From the NCBI GenBank assembly GCA_032717465.1, contig CM064671.1, positions 55,024,491 to 55,088,490 on the forward strand: a stretch of 64,000 bases of DNA, written 5' to 3'. A program made the position numbers and the translations under genes. Below the pieces are notes generated by a model. It saw nothing but the letters and a program-made list of their open reading frames with translations, searched no databases and was not told the origin of the DNA. Shown here piece after piece: positions 1 to 9,849 of the stretch. This DNA is from Coenobita brevimanus. Its lineage: Eukaryota; Arthropoda; Malacostraca; Decapoda; Coenobitidae. Within the stretch, counting starts at the first letter, position 1, and each line of letters begins with the position of its first letter.

Positions 1-151
1 ACATCGACATATGTCAGCCCGGGACGTGCGCCCCTATGTCACTCAGCCGTTGCGCCATCACCATCGTAGGAGAAAGACACTTCCTTCAGGGTGTGGGATT
101 GCTGAATCAGCTAGGGGTGGAGTTGCTCTCATAACTCCAGACAGCGCCCCT

Positions 152-595
152 CAGGAGACGGCCTACTGCCGCTCTCGCCCTCGCCAGATGGCCAATTGCT
201 GCTCTGAAGGTGCCCCTAAAGAGACGGCCTACTACCGCTCCTCCCTCCTGCAGAAGGAGACAGCCTACTGCCGCTCCCGCTTTCGTCAGACGGCATACTG
301 CCGCTCCGAAGGTGCTGCCCTGGAGACGGCCTACTGCCGCTCCCTTCTCCAGCCGAAGGAGACGGCCTACTGCCGTTCCCGCCTTCATCAGACGGCCAAT
401 TGCCACTCTGAAGACGTTGCCCCTGAGATGGTCTACTGCTGCTCTTCCCTCCTGCAGAAGGATACGGCCTACTTCTGCTCCTGCCTTCGCCAGACGGCCC
501 ACTGCTGCTCCAAAGGTGCTGCCCCTGAGACGGCCAATTGCTGCTCCTCCCTCCTGAAGCAGGAGACGGCCTACTGCCGCTCTGAAGGTGTACAG
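152..595. repeat. 102-bp higher-order minisatellite
   Basis: About thirteen subunits follow each other, each opening with a version of AGACGGCCTACTGCCGCTC. They alternate in lengths of about 36, 30 and 36 bp, giving a three-part unit of 102 bp. All subunit lengths are multiples of three, so a plus-strand frame (11-910, 299 codons) stays open and reads as three alternating peptides built on TAYCRS (followed by SLLQK, by RLRQ, or by EGAAP). The complementary strand is also open (107-700). No start context, domain or splice site supports a real protein. It could be a coding repeat, a minisatellite inside a retroelement, or a satellite. The stretch is clearly more GC-rich than the rest of the window. 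Confidence 0.75.
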
Positions 596-1210
596 AGGTG
601 CGCTGACTCCCCCACTCAGGCCACAGCTAATTGCCGGGCCCTGGCACCTGACCGTCATGACCCTGGGCAGCCACGGCCAATTGCTGGGCCGCACGGACAA
701 AAGGAGGTATTGAGTGAGTTATCGCCCCGGCAGGAGACAATAGCCCGAACCTTCCATACCAGAGTATCCCAGCCAGGCCTCACAGCCTCCCCTGGCCTCC
801 GCTCCCTACGCCTGGCTCTGGAGCAGACTCACCTGACGGACCCCAGTGTAAGCCAGTCCCGCAATCCTTCCCTGTCGGCGCCCTTAGACTCTGGGGACTG
901 CAGTCTTTAGCCTCTCCAGACCCCCCCTAGGACGCCTGGGCGTGATCTCCCTATGCCCCCAAGACGGCTTAAGACTCCCACCTCCGGCCGAGATTTACAC
1001 CAGAGGTTTCTGGAGCTGTTCAGCCCCAGTCCTGAGGGCCACACCTCTGAGCCCAGCCCAGAGACTGCAGGCCCCTTTGCCACCTGTAGCTCCAGATGCG
1101 AGAGGACGCCCCTACAAGTTGTCCCGTGCCCTCTCGGCACACCTCCCCATACCCCATACCCCAGCAGAATTGACGCCGGCGTGTTTCTCCCCCGCCCCCC
1201 CACGATGAGT
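596..1210. other. GC-rich unassigned sequence
   Basis: This is C-rich continuation of the minisatellite block, with several short open frames on both strands rich in proline, serine and arginine. None shows a recognisable domain. It may be the internal part of the same element as the minisatellite. No gene call is made. Confidence 0.3.
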
Positions 1211-1982
1211 GACTCATGATAAGTGTGGTGATGCCCCCAAAATAGTGAAAGTGATTTAGGTTGTGTGACTTTGCCGAACCTAGTGTAACAAAATACAGTG
1301 ACTTAGTATAGCGAATATCGGGGCAAGTAAGATCATAGTGAACGAGTAAAGGACGAGTGTATAAACCAAGATCTGATGAATCAGACTCACGAGTATAGAA
1401 CTAGTAAAACCGTGCCTCCTGAAAAACCCTCTGTAATAAGACCCTCCTACTACCGTAGGCCCTAAGGAAATAATAAGAGAAAGTGTTAGTAATATTCCCC
1501 CACTCATTTTACCCGTAGATTCTCTGTCACTTCCCCTTCCCAATCTTTAGTGTGAGCGTGAACAAGAAATAGAATCAATTGCCAAAGCCCCTTAGCCATT
1601 GGAAAATATCTAATTCAAATTATTAATCTTCACCCATGCCCAGTATTACCATAACTCTGTTCTGACCCGCCGCAAATCACTCCCCCCCCCCCCCTCTGTG
1701 AGACTCACTCCTCGCGCCACACGCGCGCCCATATTCACTGTACACTTAATACACTAGACTTACTTGTGTTGGCATCACTATCAGATAAGCCAGTATCCTG
1801 CGAGATACGATTATCCTAGTTAAGGTTTTATTTCTTTGCTACATATTGTGTTGTAATATCTGCTGCCTTTTGTCCTGTGTCTGACTGTGGTAATATACGT
1901 GTAAAGGTTATTGCCTGAAGTTTTTGTGTCCCGCCTCTCTTTATTGCACTAAGCCCCGGTCACGAAAGAGGACCCCGCTACA
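1203..1982 (+). mobile_element. possible LTR-like sequence
   Basis: The stretch ends in GACCCCGCTACA after a pyrimidine-rich tail, which resembles the 3' edge of gypsy-type LTRs known to me. It contains a C13 homopolymer (about 1681-1694). No second copy, primer-binding site or polypurine tract was found in the window, so this is a weak call and could be ordinary intergenic DNA. Confidence 0.2.
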
Positions 1983-2086
1983 CGTTAGGTGTTCTAGGAC
2001 CGAGAAGTCGAGCCTATTTCACCTAGCATTAGAGAAACACTTAATAATCCGAGTAATATGTTAAGAAAGGAAAATATTAATCATAC

Positions 2087-2319
2087 CCGGAATTACTGTT
2101 CGATTCAGAAGGAGCCACCACAGCTACACTCATATTTGCAAAGGTGTATTTGGTGGACATGAGTGGCCTCAGCTGCTGCAGTGCTAGGCGAGTGACGATG
2201 ATGAGCCTTGTGGACCACTGCAGGAGGCGACCCTTGAGGGATGAATCGGCAAAGGTGGCGAGGAAGGCTGGGTTGTCACAGACCAATACCACCGTCACGC
2301 ACCACGATATCTGCCGCAG
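2087..2319 (-). CDS. IR gene exon 4
   Basis: The exon has 233 bases, 77 codons plus two bases. The acceptor is GTCGTCAG|CTGCGG; an in-frame TAA just upstream rules out a simple extension. The donor is TCCGG|GTATGA. The product begins LRQISWCVTVVLVCDNPAF and runs through SLKGRLLQWSTRL and VTRLALQQL, the best conserved part of the visible receptor. It continues to a region with one NMS glycosylation motif and a serine/asparagine-rich end. The next exon would need to start with one base to complete the codon and is not visible down to position 1. Confidence 0.75.
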
Positions 2320-2832
2320 CTGACGACTTTACTTTGTTAGAGAAATGTGACCGAACTTAATTCATAACGTCCATGCCCACCGCATTTAGAAGTGGGATAA
2401 ATATGCAATAAATGTTGAAAACATGTTGGTTTATGCAAAAGTAACGTTATTGTAAAGTGACATTCTAAATCTACAATACCACAATTATATTCGTCATTTT
2501 TGTAAATCATGTTTAATTAACATCCATAATTATCTTCACAGATACAGTCAGCCCTTTTGTATTACACAAAGGATCCCCAGCAAATGGAGGTACTTCAGCT
2601 TCATCTCAGTAATAGTATATCATGAATGATAGCATTGCTAACATCAACTTCGAACATTCAGCTTCATCTCAGTAATAGTATATCATGAATGATAGCATTG
2701 CTAACAACGTCAACTTCGAACATTCAGCTTCATCTCAGTAATAGTATATCATGAATGATAGCATTGCTAACAACATCAACTTCGAACATTCAGCTCACTG
2801 AGCGTCAGTGTGAATGTGTAACATCACACACA

Positions 2833-2866
<34 letters not shown>

Positions 2867-2920
2867 AAAAATTATATACTTGTTTTGGATGAACAGAAAC
2901 GATAAATTTAATAAGTACAC

Positions 2921-2966
<46 letters not shown>

Positions 2967-5360
2967 TTATTTAACAAACAGTACATGGCGCTACACACTG
3001 ACAACCATAACGTGAATCCTTTGCAGGAAGGCAATCCCAGGTCCTTAATTTAAAATTGAAATATACATAAAGTATCAATAACAATGCCAGATCACAATGT
3101 TTCATCCTCTGTTTTGCCACTCACTATTCATCGGCAATCTGCTGAAGCATGCTGATAACTTAGCCAAATCAAAACTCATTAGAAGATAGCGTACAACTCA
3201 CGTACTCGAACAGTTCATGTCCCCATAGAACAAGATTTCGAATAACAAAGTCAATCATCACTCTTTTGATTGTTAGTACATGTAAACATGAAAATCACCC
3301 ACCTATAATTATTAACCAACCTCTTCCCCTATGCTGACATTCCAACATTTTCGAGCATGCACTGGAATACTTAAAAAAATAAAAATAAAATAAACAAAAG
3401 TATTTTTTATGTCTATGCACTGAAGACACTCACCAGAGACACTTTCGCTACTTTTGCTACAAGAAAAAATTGATGTGTTTAAGAAGCACTTCACATTCAA
3501 CATGTCGGACTGTTCAATTCCAAACTGTTACTTTGATTAAAGGGAAAAAATGCTAAAGCTCCAACGAATGCCTGTGTCTGCAGACAAATAATATGAATAA
3601 TAAATAAGTGCTGCAAAGTAATCTTACATGAACATTAGAGACTGCTTCAGTAAAATTACTGTTTTAATAGAAAGTCTAAATGTTGTTACATCTTTAAATA
3701 ATCGTCCAGTGCAGAAGGAAACATGACATTCCCGCCACAACAGTAATGTATAGTGACCTACCTGCTTCAGTAATAATGTGAGAGTGACTTACCCGCCTTT
3801 GCAGTAATTTGAGAGTGACCTACCCACCTCAGCAATAATGTAGGAGTGACCTACCTGTCTCTGCAGTTCTGTAAGAGTGACCTACCTACCTCAGCTGTAC
3901 TGTGAGAGTGACCTGTCCACCTCAGCAGTAATGTGAGAGTGACCTACCTACCTCAGCTGTAATGTGAGAGTGACCTGTCCACCTCAGCAGTAATGTGAGA
4001 GTGACCTACCTACCTCAGCTGTAATGTGAGAGTGACCTGCCCACCTCAGCAGTAATGTGAGAGTGACCTATCCGCCTCAGCAGTAATGTGAATGTGAGTT
4101 ACCAGCCTCAACAATAATATGAGAGTGAACTACCCACCTCAGCAGTAATGTGAGATCGACCTACCTGGCGAGTCTGGTTGACCACTCGGGAGAGCTGTGT
4201 CTGCGTCACGTTAGCGTCCTGGCCGTCCACGTCCACCTCGAACACACCCATACTTCTTTGCTCTAGCTGCTCAAACACATCCTAAAAATCATTATCATTA
4301 TTATTTTCAACCCTACATCGCAAATTTAATAACTAGATATGGTTGGGAGACAGAAACAAAGATAAGCACTGCATAAACCTTTGAAAACTATCTAATATCA
4401 TGATCACTGAAACAAATTCTGGTTACACCCTGACTGCAAGACACATCTTTTTAATATATGCTAATCAACTTTTCATCCCTACGTGTCAAGTGGGGTTGGT
4501 GGAGGATTAGTGCCCCTCCCCGTAAAACAATTAACTCTAAGCCCTTGGCCACCCCGTCTGGGATACATGGCGTCTGGTAATGAATGAATGGATGAAACTG
4601 TGTCTATTCTTCAGCAATTCGTTTCATTTTCATTTTCTTCATATAGGGTCACACATGCTTGGATGCATTGGCCTTTATCACGTAATGGTGGTTCTCCATG
4701 TTACTCACTTCCAGCAGTTTCCCAATTTAGTCTTTTACCCAACAGATCACTCTCTATGGTCTCGTTCCAGGTCTTTTTGTGTGCCTCTCGCAACCCAACC
4801 CTCAGGATTCACACCTCTCACCCTCTGAACCCAGTTGTCATTCTCCGTCCACCCCACATGCCAAAACCATCTCAGTCTACCCTTTCTCATCACAATATTA
4901 ATTCACTGAAGTCCCTCCTCCCTCTCGACTTTTCATCTGCAGTCCTATCCCTTCCAGTCCTTACATTTAATGTTGCACTACACATCCATCTAATCATTAT
5001 CATCTATATGTGTTTAAGTCTACAAAATCTTCTTCCTTTACTCTCCAGGTTTCATTACCGTACATCATTACATTCTTAACACATGCCACATACAAGAACC
5101 CCTAAGTACTGAAGGAGAGCTCTCTCAGTTTAAGGAATGCCAACAGCTACCTGAACTTCTTCCAAGCACCCCTTACCCTAGCCACAGAACTATCTCTAGT
5201 CGCACCTCCAGCACACAACATGCCCCACAAATAGTAAAATTTCTCCTTACTCTAGCCACAGAACTATCTCTAGCCGCACCTCCAGCACACAACATGCCCC
5301 ACAAATAGTAAAATTTCTCCAAACACTCAAGAAACACTCCAACAAAGTCAGTCCTTTCCC

Positions 5361-5441
<81 letters not shown>

Positions 5442-6351
5442 CCACGCACACAAATTCAGCATTATTTCACAGCCTCTCACTAATACCACTATATTTCTTA
5501 ATTACCAACTTATCACATGCACTGCAAAAGATGGGTTTACTTCCCACAGCCCTGTGACAGATTCCAAGTGGCCTGACTCCCTCTAATTTGACAGTACCGT
5601 CGCTAGCCCTGAATATCATTACTTTTCTATTATCTTCATTTACCATCAGAACTTTGTACCCAATTCCTCTGCGCATTGTAAATCTTTCCTCTGCCTCCCT
5701 CTCATTCTCCACTATCAAATGCGATCAAATACACTTTATCAGCATATAACACTTCTTATGGGAATCTATTTATGAAGTTAAGTGACAGAGATCCAAGCAC
5801 CATGATGAATAAATAGGGGCTTAAAATTGACCCATGATGCACGTCAACTATCACGGAAAACTCATCACTCAAACCACTGTTCACTCTCATCTTGTGAACA
5901 GCCTAGTACATTGACATAACCACTCAAACCAGCCACTCCTCGATTCCAAAGCTTGCTCATTCTCCAATTCACCACCTACTTACACAGTTTCAATCACAAA
6001 ACGACTAATAAGATTTACCTTAAATAATGATGAAGATGCAGTGCCATTAGATATTATGAGGAGTGGACACCTTGAATCCAAAGGAAGCAACATTGCATTA
6101 AGAACCTGAGGTACTAGATAATGCCGATTTCCATCTGAAATGCAGTGAGTAAAATGAGATACTGTATTTGCTTTTCCTTATATTGTAGTTTTTGTATATG
6201 TATGAGTAACACTTCCTAAATCTGTATAATTGTAATGTAGTGTTTCACAATCAACTTTCAGTGGCTTACCAGAGAATAGTGGGATTTTGGCGAAAGAAGA
6301 TGTGTAAACCATCAGAAGTGTAGTCATCCATGTGAAATACAAGTACATCAT
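2087..6351 (-). CDS. partial ionotropic receptor (IR) gene, four coding exons
   Basis: Four exons join in frame to give about 182 codons: 6351-6270, 6134-6019, 4281-4165 and 2319-2087. All introns are GT...AG and all phases match (1, 0, 0, then 2). The product starts with a hydrophobic signal peptide (MMYLYFTWMTTLLMVY, likely cut after SSFA), as expected for a secreted or membrane receptor, and continues into the extracellular N-terminal domain of variant glutamate receptors. The stretches VFEVDVDG, QLSRVV, SWCVTVVLV, NPAFLATF, SLKGRLLQWSTRL and VTRLAL match, from memory, the N-terminal region of divergent decapod IRs (chemosensory ligand-gated channels). The ligand-binding and pore regions must lie beyond position 1, because no further exon is visible in 1-2086. 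The gene is therefore either cut by the window edge or truncated. The introns hold minisatellites and a LINE relic. Confidence 0.75.
2596..2793. repeat. 65-bp tandem repeat in IR intron 3
   Basis: Three copies of about 65-68 bp follow each other. Each carries CAGCTTCATCTCAGTAATAG, a TATATCATGAATGATAGC block and a CAACTTCGAACATT block. They differ only by a three-base indel (ACATC versus ACAACGTC), so the array is young. Confidence 0.85.
2827..2962. repeat. (AC)n and (AT)n microsatellites
   Basis: About 19 AC units (2827-2864) and about 19 AT units (2925-2962) sit within IR intron 3, 60 bases apart. Confidence 0.9.
3744..4164. repeat. 31-bp minisatellite in IR intron 3
   Basis: About thirteen units of about 31 bp, with a plus-strand core of TAATGTGAGAGTGACCTACC. 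Two variants alternate in part of the array (CTACCTACC and CTGTCCACC), giving a 62-bp dimer. Read on the gene's strand, each unit contains CTGAG|GTAGGTAGG, close to the real donor CCAG|GTAGGTCG, and the first unit begins at the exon 3 donor itself. Confidence 0.85.
4165..4281 (-). CDS. IR gene exon 3
   Basis: The exon has 117 bases, exactly 39 codons. The acceptor is TTTTTAG|GATG and the donor is CGCCAG|GTAGGT. It encodes DVFEQLEQRSMGVFEVDVDG and ends in QLSRVVNQTRQ, with one N-glycosylation motif (NVT). Directly after the donor the intron turns into a 31-bp tandem array whose units repeat a donor-like sequence. Confidence 0.75.
4480..4580. repeat. short fragment shared with LINE copy A4 upstream region
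   Basis: The words GTGGAGGRTTAGTG and CCCTCCC followed by AAAACAA recur at about 59,725-59,765, just upstream of RTE-like copy A4. This suggests a short 5' untranslated fragment of that LINE, or a repeat flanking both. The similarity was seen by eye only. Confidence 0.35.
5172..5317. repeat. 73-bp tandem duplication inside LINE E
   Basis: Two nearly identical copies of about 73 bp (CCACAGAACTATCTCTAG through AATAGTAAAATTTCTCC) lie back to back inside the decayed LINE. They differ at very few bases, so the duplication is younger than the element. Confidence 0.8.
5359..5439. repeat. (TC)n microsatellite
   Basis: About 40 uninterrupted TC units inside the LINE relic. Confidence 0.95.
6019..6134 (-). 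CDS. IR gene exon 2
   Basis: The exon has 116 bases. The acceptor is TTTCAG|ATGG and the donor is AAG|GTAAAT. The first two bases complete the codon begun in exon 1, giving Asp, and 38 codons follow (GNRHYLVPQVLNAMLL, then SRCPLLIISNGT). The pattern of a short helix followed by a beta strand with a single cysteine fits the start of an IR amino-terminal domain. Residues here evolve fast, so the assignment rests mainly on the exact phase match to exons 1 and 3. Confidence 0.7.
6270..6351 (-). CDS. IR gene exon 1 (signal peptide)
   Basis: The exon codes for 27 residues plus one base. Two ATGs in tandem open the frame (6351 and 6348); the first was chosen because nothing separates them. It encodes a short polar start, a hydrophobic core and SSFAKIPLFS, a typical secretory signal. 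The donor is G|GTAAGC at 6269. A CAG lies 9 bases upstream of the ATG, after a T-rich stretch, and could be an acceptor for a 5' untranslated exon. Intron 1 is only 135 bp. Confidence 0.65.
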
Positions 6352-7018
6352 CCCAGCTGTTATCTGAAAATCAATTATTATTTTGATACTCCTCTTAAAA
6401 TATGTATAATTAAACAGGTGGATTCCATGAGATTTAAAAAGAGCTTACTAGCTATATGAAACTGCTGTAAAGTATTGTGCTCTTACTAACCTAAAAAGCT
6501 AGAGGAAAGAAAAACTTCTCAGACTGATAGATAATGGCTGCAAAATGGATGAAGATTTTGCTCTTTCTCCATGGATCAGAAGCAACCTCTGCATTATGTT
6601 TTACACCACTATACCCTTATTACACATAGGCATGATTGTGATTATTATTCAAAAAATCCAAGACAGTGATTATCATTCATAATCGAATCATAATCATTAT
6701 ATAAAACTGATATAATCAAATTATAATAAAAAAAATATACAGTAGCCATAATCAAAATACAATTATATTAAAACATTTTAACTGTAACGATCAGTTATTA
6801 AAATATGATTATTGTTTTTTTTTTTTTCATAATTTTCATGTAACATTATTATATATTGCATATGTTTCTTCTTTATGCATCAGTCACATAGAGTCAAACA
6901 TGTTCCAGGATGCTTGGTAGGCTGCTTGTCTGTGCATGTTTGCCTCTTTTCAAGCTGGGCCTGACTGGCTGGTTACTTTATTCACTGCAATCCCTGACAC
7001 TTACTTGGAGGGTAGACG

Positions 7019-7118
7019 GTTCCTGGACAATTCGCCGTCAAGACAATTTGCCAGCAAAACATGGACAATTCCCGGTCAGGACAATTCGCACCCAAGACGA
7101 TTCCCCGTCACTACATTA
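7019..7118 (+). repeat. degenerate GACAATTCGCCGTCA tandem block
   Basis: Six to seven degenerate copies of about 15 bp with the core GGACAATTCGCCGTCA. The same motif forms both ends of a small inverted-repeat element at 53,166-53,650. Confidence 0.7.
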
Positions 7119-7276
7119 GCCCTCTGCTACCTGTGCATCCCAGCTTCCCCAGCTCCAGTCATAAGACTTTCTCTGTTGCAGGAATAGTCATTCCATCTGA
7201 GCACTGCAGACTGGCTGATGGCCACTTTGAAGACCTGACGTTTATAAAATGCAACAAACACACTGCTGAGAAATGA
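7118..7276 (+). pseudogene. hAT transposase C-terminal relic
   Basis: The last about 50 residues of a hAT transposase are readable across one frameshift: CIPASPAPVIR in one frame, then FSVAGIV, SEHCRLADGHFEDLTF and IKCNKHTAEK, followed by TGA. The motif order (P-S-S/A...FS.AG....R.RL....E.L.F.K.N) is that of the hAT dimerisation domain. The rest of the transposase is missing or unrecognisable. Confidence 0.6.
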
Positions 7277-7577
7277 AAACTTATGAAAGGTAATGCGAAG
7301 CTCACAGCTACCTTTTCCAGTTCCACAATTTGATCACCCAGTGACGGTTATTCAACGGTTTCATTTAGTTAGTTCTTAACTGCCCTCTTAATTTCTGCCA
7401 GTTATGTAATTACCATATTAGAAAGTTTACATGTCAGTGAGGAAGAATATAAATCTACTGTAAGTTTGATGATCTGTACATTTTTGCATTACAGAGAAAA
7501 TCAATATGATATTGTAAACAATGTTTTTTCATCCACAAAATTAAGTACTTTCAGTTTATAAACATGAACTTTATTTC

Positions 7578-8350
7578 TTAACCCGCTGCGTGCCAGTGCC
7601 GTTTTAAAATGGTCTGACATACTTCTGCGGCCAGTGCCGTTTTAAAACGGTCTAAAATAAAAAACTTCACTGTGACCACATTTGTCAAGATTCTCGGGTA
7701 AAAATTGGCAAGCATGTAAGGTAACTACTCCTCTACCATTCCCCAGGCTGTCAAGGCCATACACTCACTTACTCCCCCCCTCATGCTCGCTCCGCCTCAC
7801 TCTGCCTGTGTGCCTCACCCACTGCTGTACATAGTGAAGGCATTTTGTAAATATTTTCATGTAAATGTCAGTTGTAAATATTTTTTTGTAAGTGTAAGGA
7901 CTATGTAGTGAAGTCAAGTTGTAAATACCTTCTTGTAAGTGCCAGGACTGTATGTAATGAAGTCAGGTTGTACCTTTCAAGTAATTGTAAGATAATGCAT
8001 TCATAGTGAGAAAGACACACAAATTGTGATAGATGCTGAAGTAATAAGTAATCAGAAAAGTGTACTGAATATTGCTATACCTTCCCAGCATAAATAACTG
8101 AGTATACCATTCAGAGAAAATGGCTTTCTCTCACATACGTGGTGAGCGTGAGAGAGGGCTATACCTGTATATGAGTATGCTGGACTAAATAAAACCCATT
8201 TCCGGGCCTCGGTGAGCATTTTAATGGCGAAATTCATTGTTTCCACATCAAAATTATTCATTTCAGCCCCCCCCCAAAAAAAAAGGTCGAAAAATGGCCA
8301 GCACTGGGGCGACTCATAGGGCTAAAAATAGCAGGCATGCGGCGGGTTAA
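7578..8350. mobile_element. piggyBac-type MITE with TTAA target duplication
   Basis: The 765-bp element is bounded by TTAA (7578-7581 and 8347-8350). Its ends are imperfect inverted repeats, CCCGCTGCGTGCC on the left and GGCATGCGGCGGG on the right. Subterminal GCCAGTGCCGTTTTAAAA is repeated twice at the left, and a related GGCCAGCACT lies at the right. No transposase is seen. TTAA duplication and CC-starting ends are the hallmark of piggyBac-like elements. Confidence 0.7.
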
Positions 8351-8859
8351 TTAGTTCATTTAGGTTACCTGTTTGATGTGAATTTGAATTTTGTATGTCA
8401 AACATTTTTGAACTGCACTGGTTTTCTCATAATTAATCAAACCTTACACAATTATTTTAATTTGTGTGCTTTATTTTTTACATGACTTGATAAAAGATTT
8501 AACTGTTTAAGGGGAACAAATAGTTATGAAGGACTAGTATACCAACAGTGAACGTATATAAATCACAGATAAATGAAATTTAAAGAGATCATTGCCTAAA
8601 TATAAAGTCCTGTCAGTAATGATTACATTCAAAAACAAAATAATCCAAAAAATAATAAAAAACTGCCATCCTTATGATCATAATAACTATGATACAAAAT
8701 AATCCGATCATAATAAAAAATAAGAAAATAACATAATCATAATTAAATATAATCACAAAAAAATAAAGCCAAATAATCCTAATCAAATCATAATCACCAT
8801 GAAATTCGAGACAATAATCGTAATCACATTCTATAGTTATGTCCCTGTCCGACCCTTAA

Positions 8860-9840
8860 GCCCAACAACTATCAGGGATTCCAGTGTTCCCCGGGTAATA
8901 ATAAATGACCTTTTGGATCTATGTTTCCCTTTTGGCCTGATTGTCCCAAGGATATATTCTGCATGAACCTATTCACCCATAAACCTACTCATTCATGTAC
9001 CTATTTCCCCATTACCCACCCACCCACTCACCCTGCCCACCAGTTCACCCACCGATCCTCCCTCATCCCAACTCGCAACATCAATGCATACACACAACAG
9101 CGCTCACCCACCCTCCCCATCCACCATATTCCCCTGCCCACCCTACCCATCTGCCACTGTCACAAGGTATTCTTTCCCAAGAAGAAAACAGTCGATTGAA
9201 TGACGACTGCAAGTACTTAGCAAATGCAATAACAAATATGAATAACTAAATCCCAAAAGGGAAATTACCCACATAATACTTCTTCAAAATATCCTCCCTC
9301 GGACCTCCCCTCTGCAAAAAATTAAAAGTAAAACTTTTAGAGTCAGATTCAGACTTAATTTTGCTAAGTATAAAAATGGACGAGTATTATATAAAATTTA
9401 TGACGATATAGGGACGACAGTGTACCAAAATTCATTGGAGGAAGGGAAAGGTAGTAAAAGGATTTTCTCCATCACTATATTTTCTTTATGGCATATGTCT
9501 GTGTAACGCATGGTTGGTTAAGTTGTATTATTATTAAGACAGTTTTGGGGAAAGTATATGTTACACCATGATGGCATATATTGAAGTAAAAACATTGTAG
9601 GGATGAGGTTTGGTTCTGATATTATTATGGCGAACTGCCAGCTCTGCATCTTCATACAGTTTATATTTTTATACTTGTGTCACTGATTTGAAAAAAATAA
9701 AAATAAATAAAAACCTTGTGTATGATATTTCCCAAGGTTATTTAAAGTTAATCATCATAAGAGTGATGTAGTTGTGTTTTGGTTAATGAAGACCCAACCT
9801 ATCCCGCTCTGTATCAAAAAGTCATTCTTGAGCTTAATAA
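8860..9840. other. unassigned intergenic sequence
   Basis: No gene, repeat array or element end was recognised. The stretch includes a C-rich segment (9000-9160) with short open frames of low complexity and an A/T-rich segment near 9690. Confidence 0.4.
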
Positions 9841-9849
9841 AATCTGAAG

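Larger units (their letters stand above)
4580..5990 (-). pseudogene. decayed RTE-like LINE fragment (E) in IR intron 2
   Basis: Reading the minus strand from 5990 down gives pieces of a reverse transcriptase: a broken LYADDLV-like region near 5740, then a cysteine motif region (GVRPLGICHRAVG, then PIFCSACDKLVIKKYSGI, 5467-5718), then MYGNETWRVKEEDF and a WFGHV-like end. These are the C-terminal part of an endonuclease/RT LINE of the type with a CxxC...CxxC motif behind the RT. It has many stops and frameshifts and is interrupted by a (TC)n run (5359-5439) and a tandem duplication. No active product is possible. Confidence 0.6.
6610..8850 (+). mobile_element. decayed hAT transposon
   Basis: Both ends are rich in GATTAT words in inverted orientation: GTGATTATTATT at about 6639 and ATAATCGTAATCACA at about 8812 are complementary. 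Between them, on the plus strand at about 7130-7276 and across one frameshift, lies a hAT C-terminal dimerisation region (CIPASPAPV, then FSVAGIVIPSEHCRLADGHFE and LTFIKCNK). Exact termini and the 8-bp target duplication could not be fixed. The element contains a TTCG-type tandem block and a TTAA-flanked MITE, so it is older than both. Confidence 0.5.

Noticed and set aside
152..595. CRISPR-like array
   Set aside because: The units are contiguous and diverged, without unique spacers, and the genome is eukaryotic.
107..700. Minus-strand 197-codon open frame in the 102-bp repeat
   Set aside because: It is the shadow of the plus-strand repeat pattern; a GC-rich, stop-poor repeat is open on both strands.
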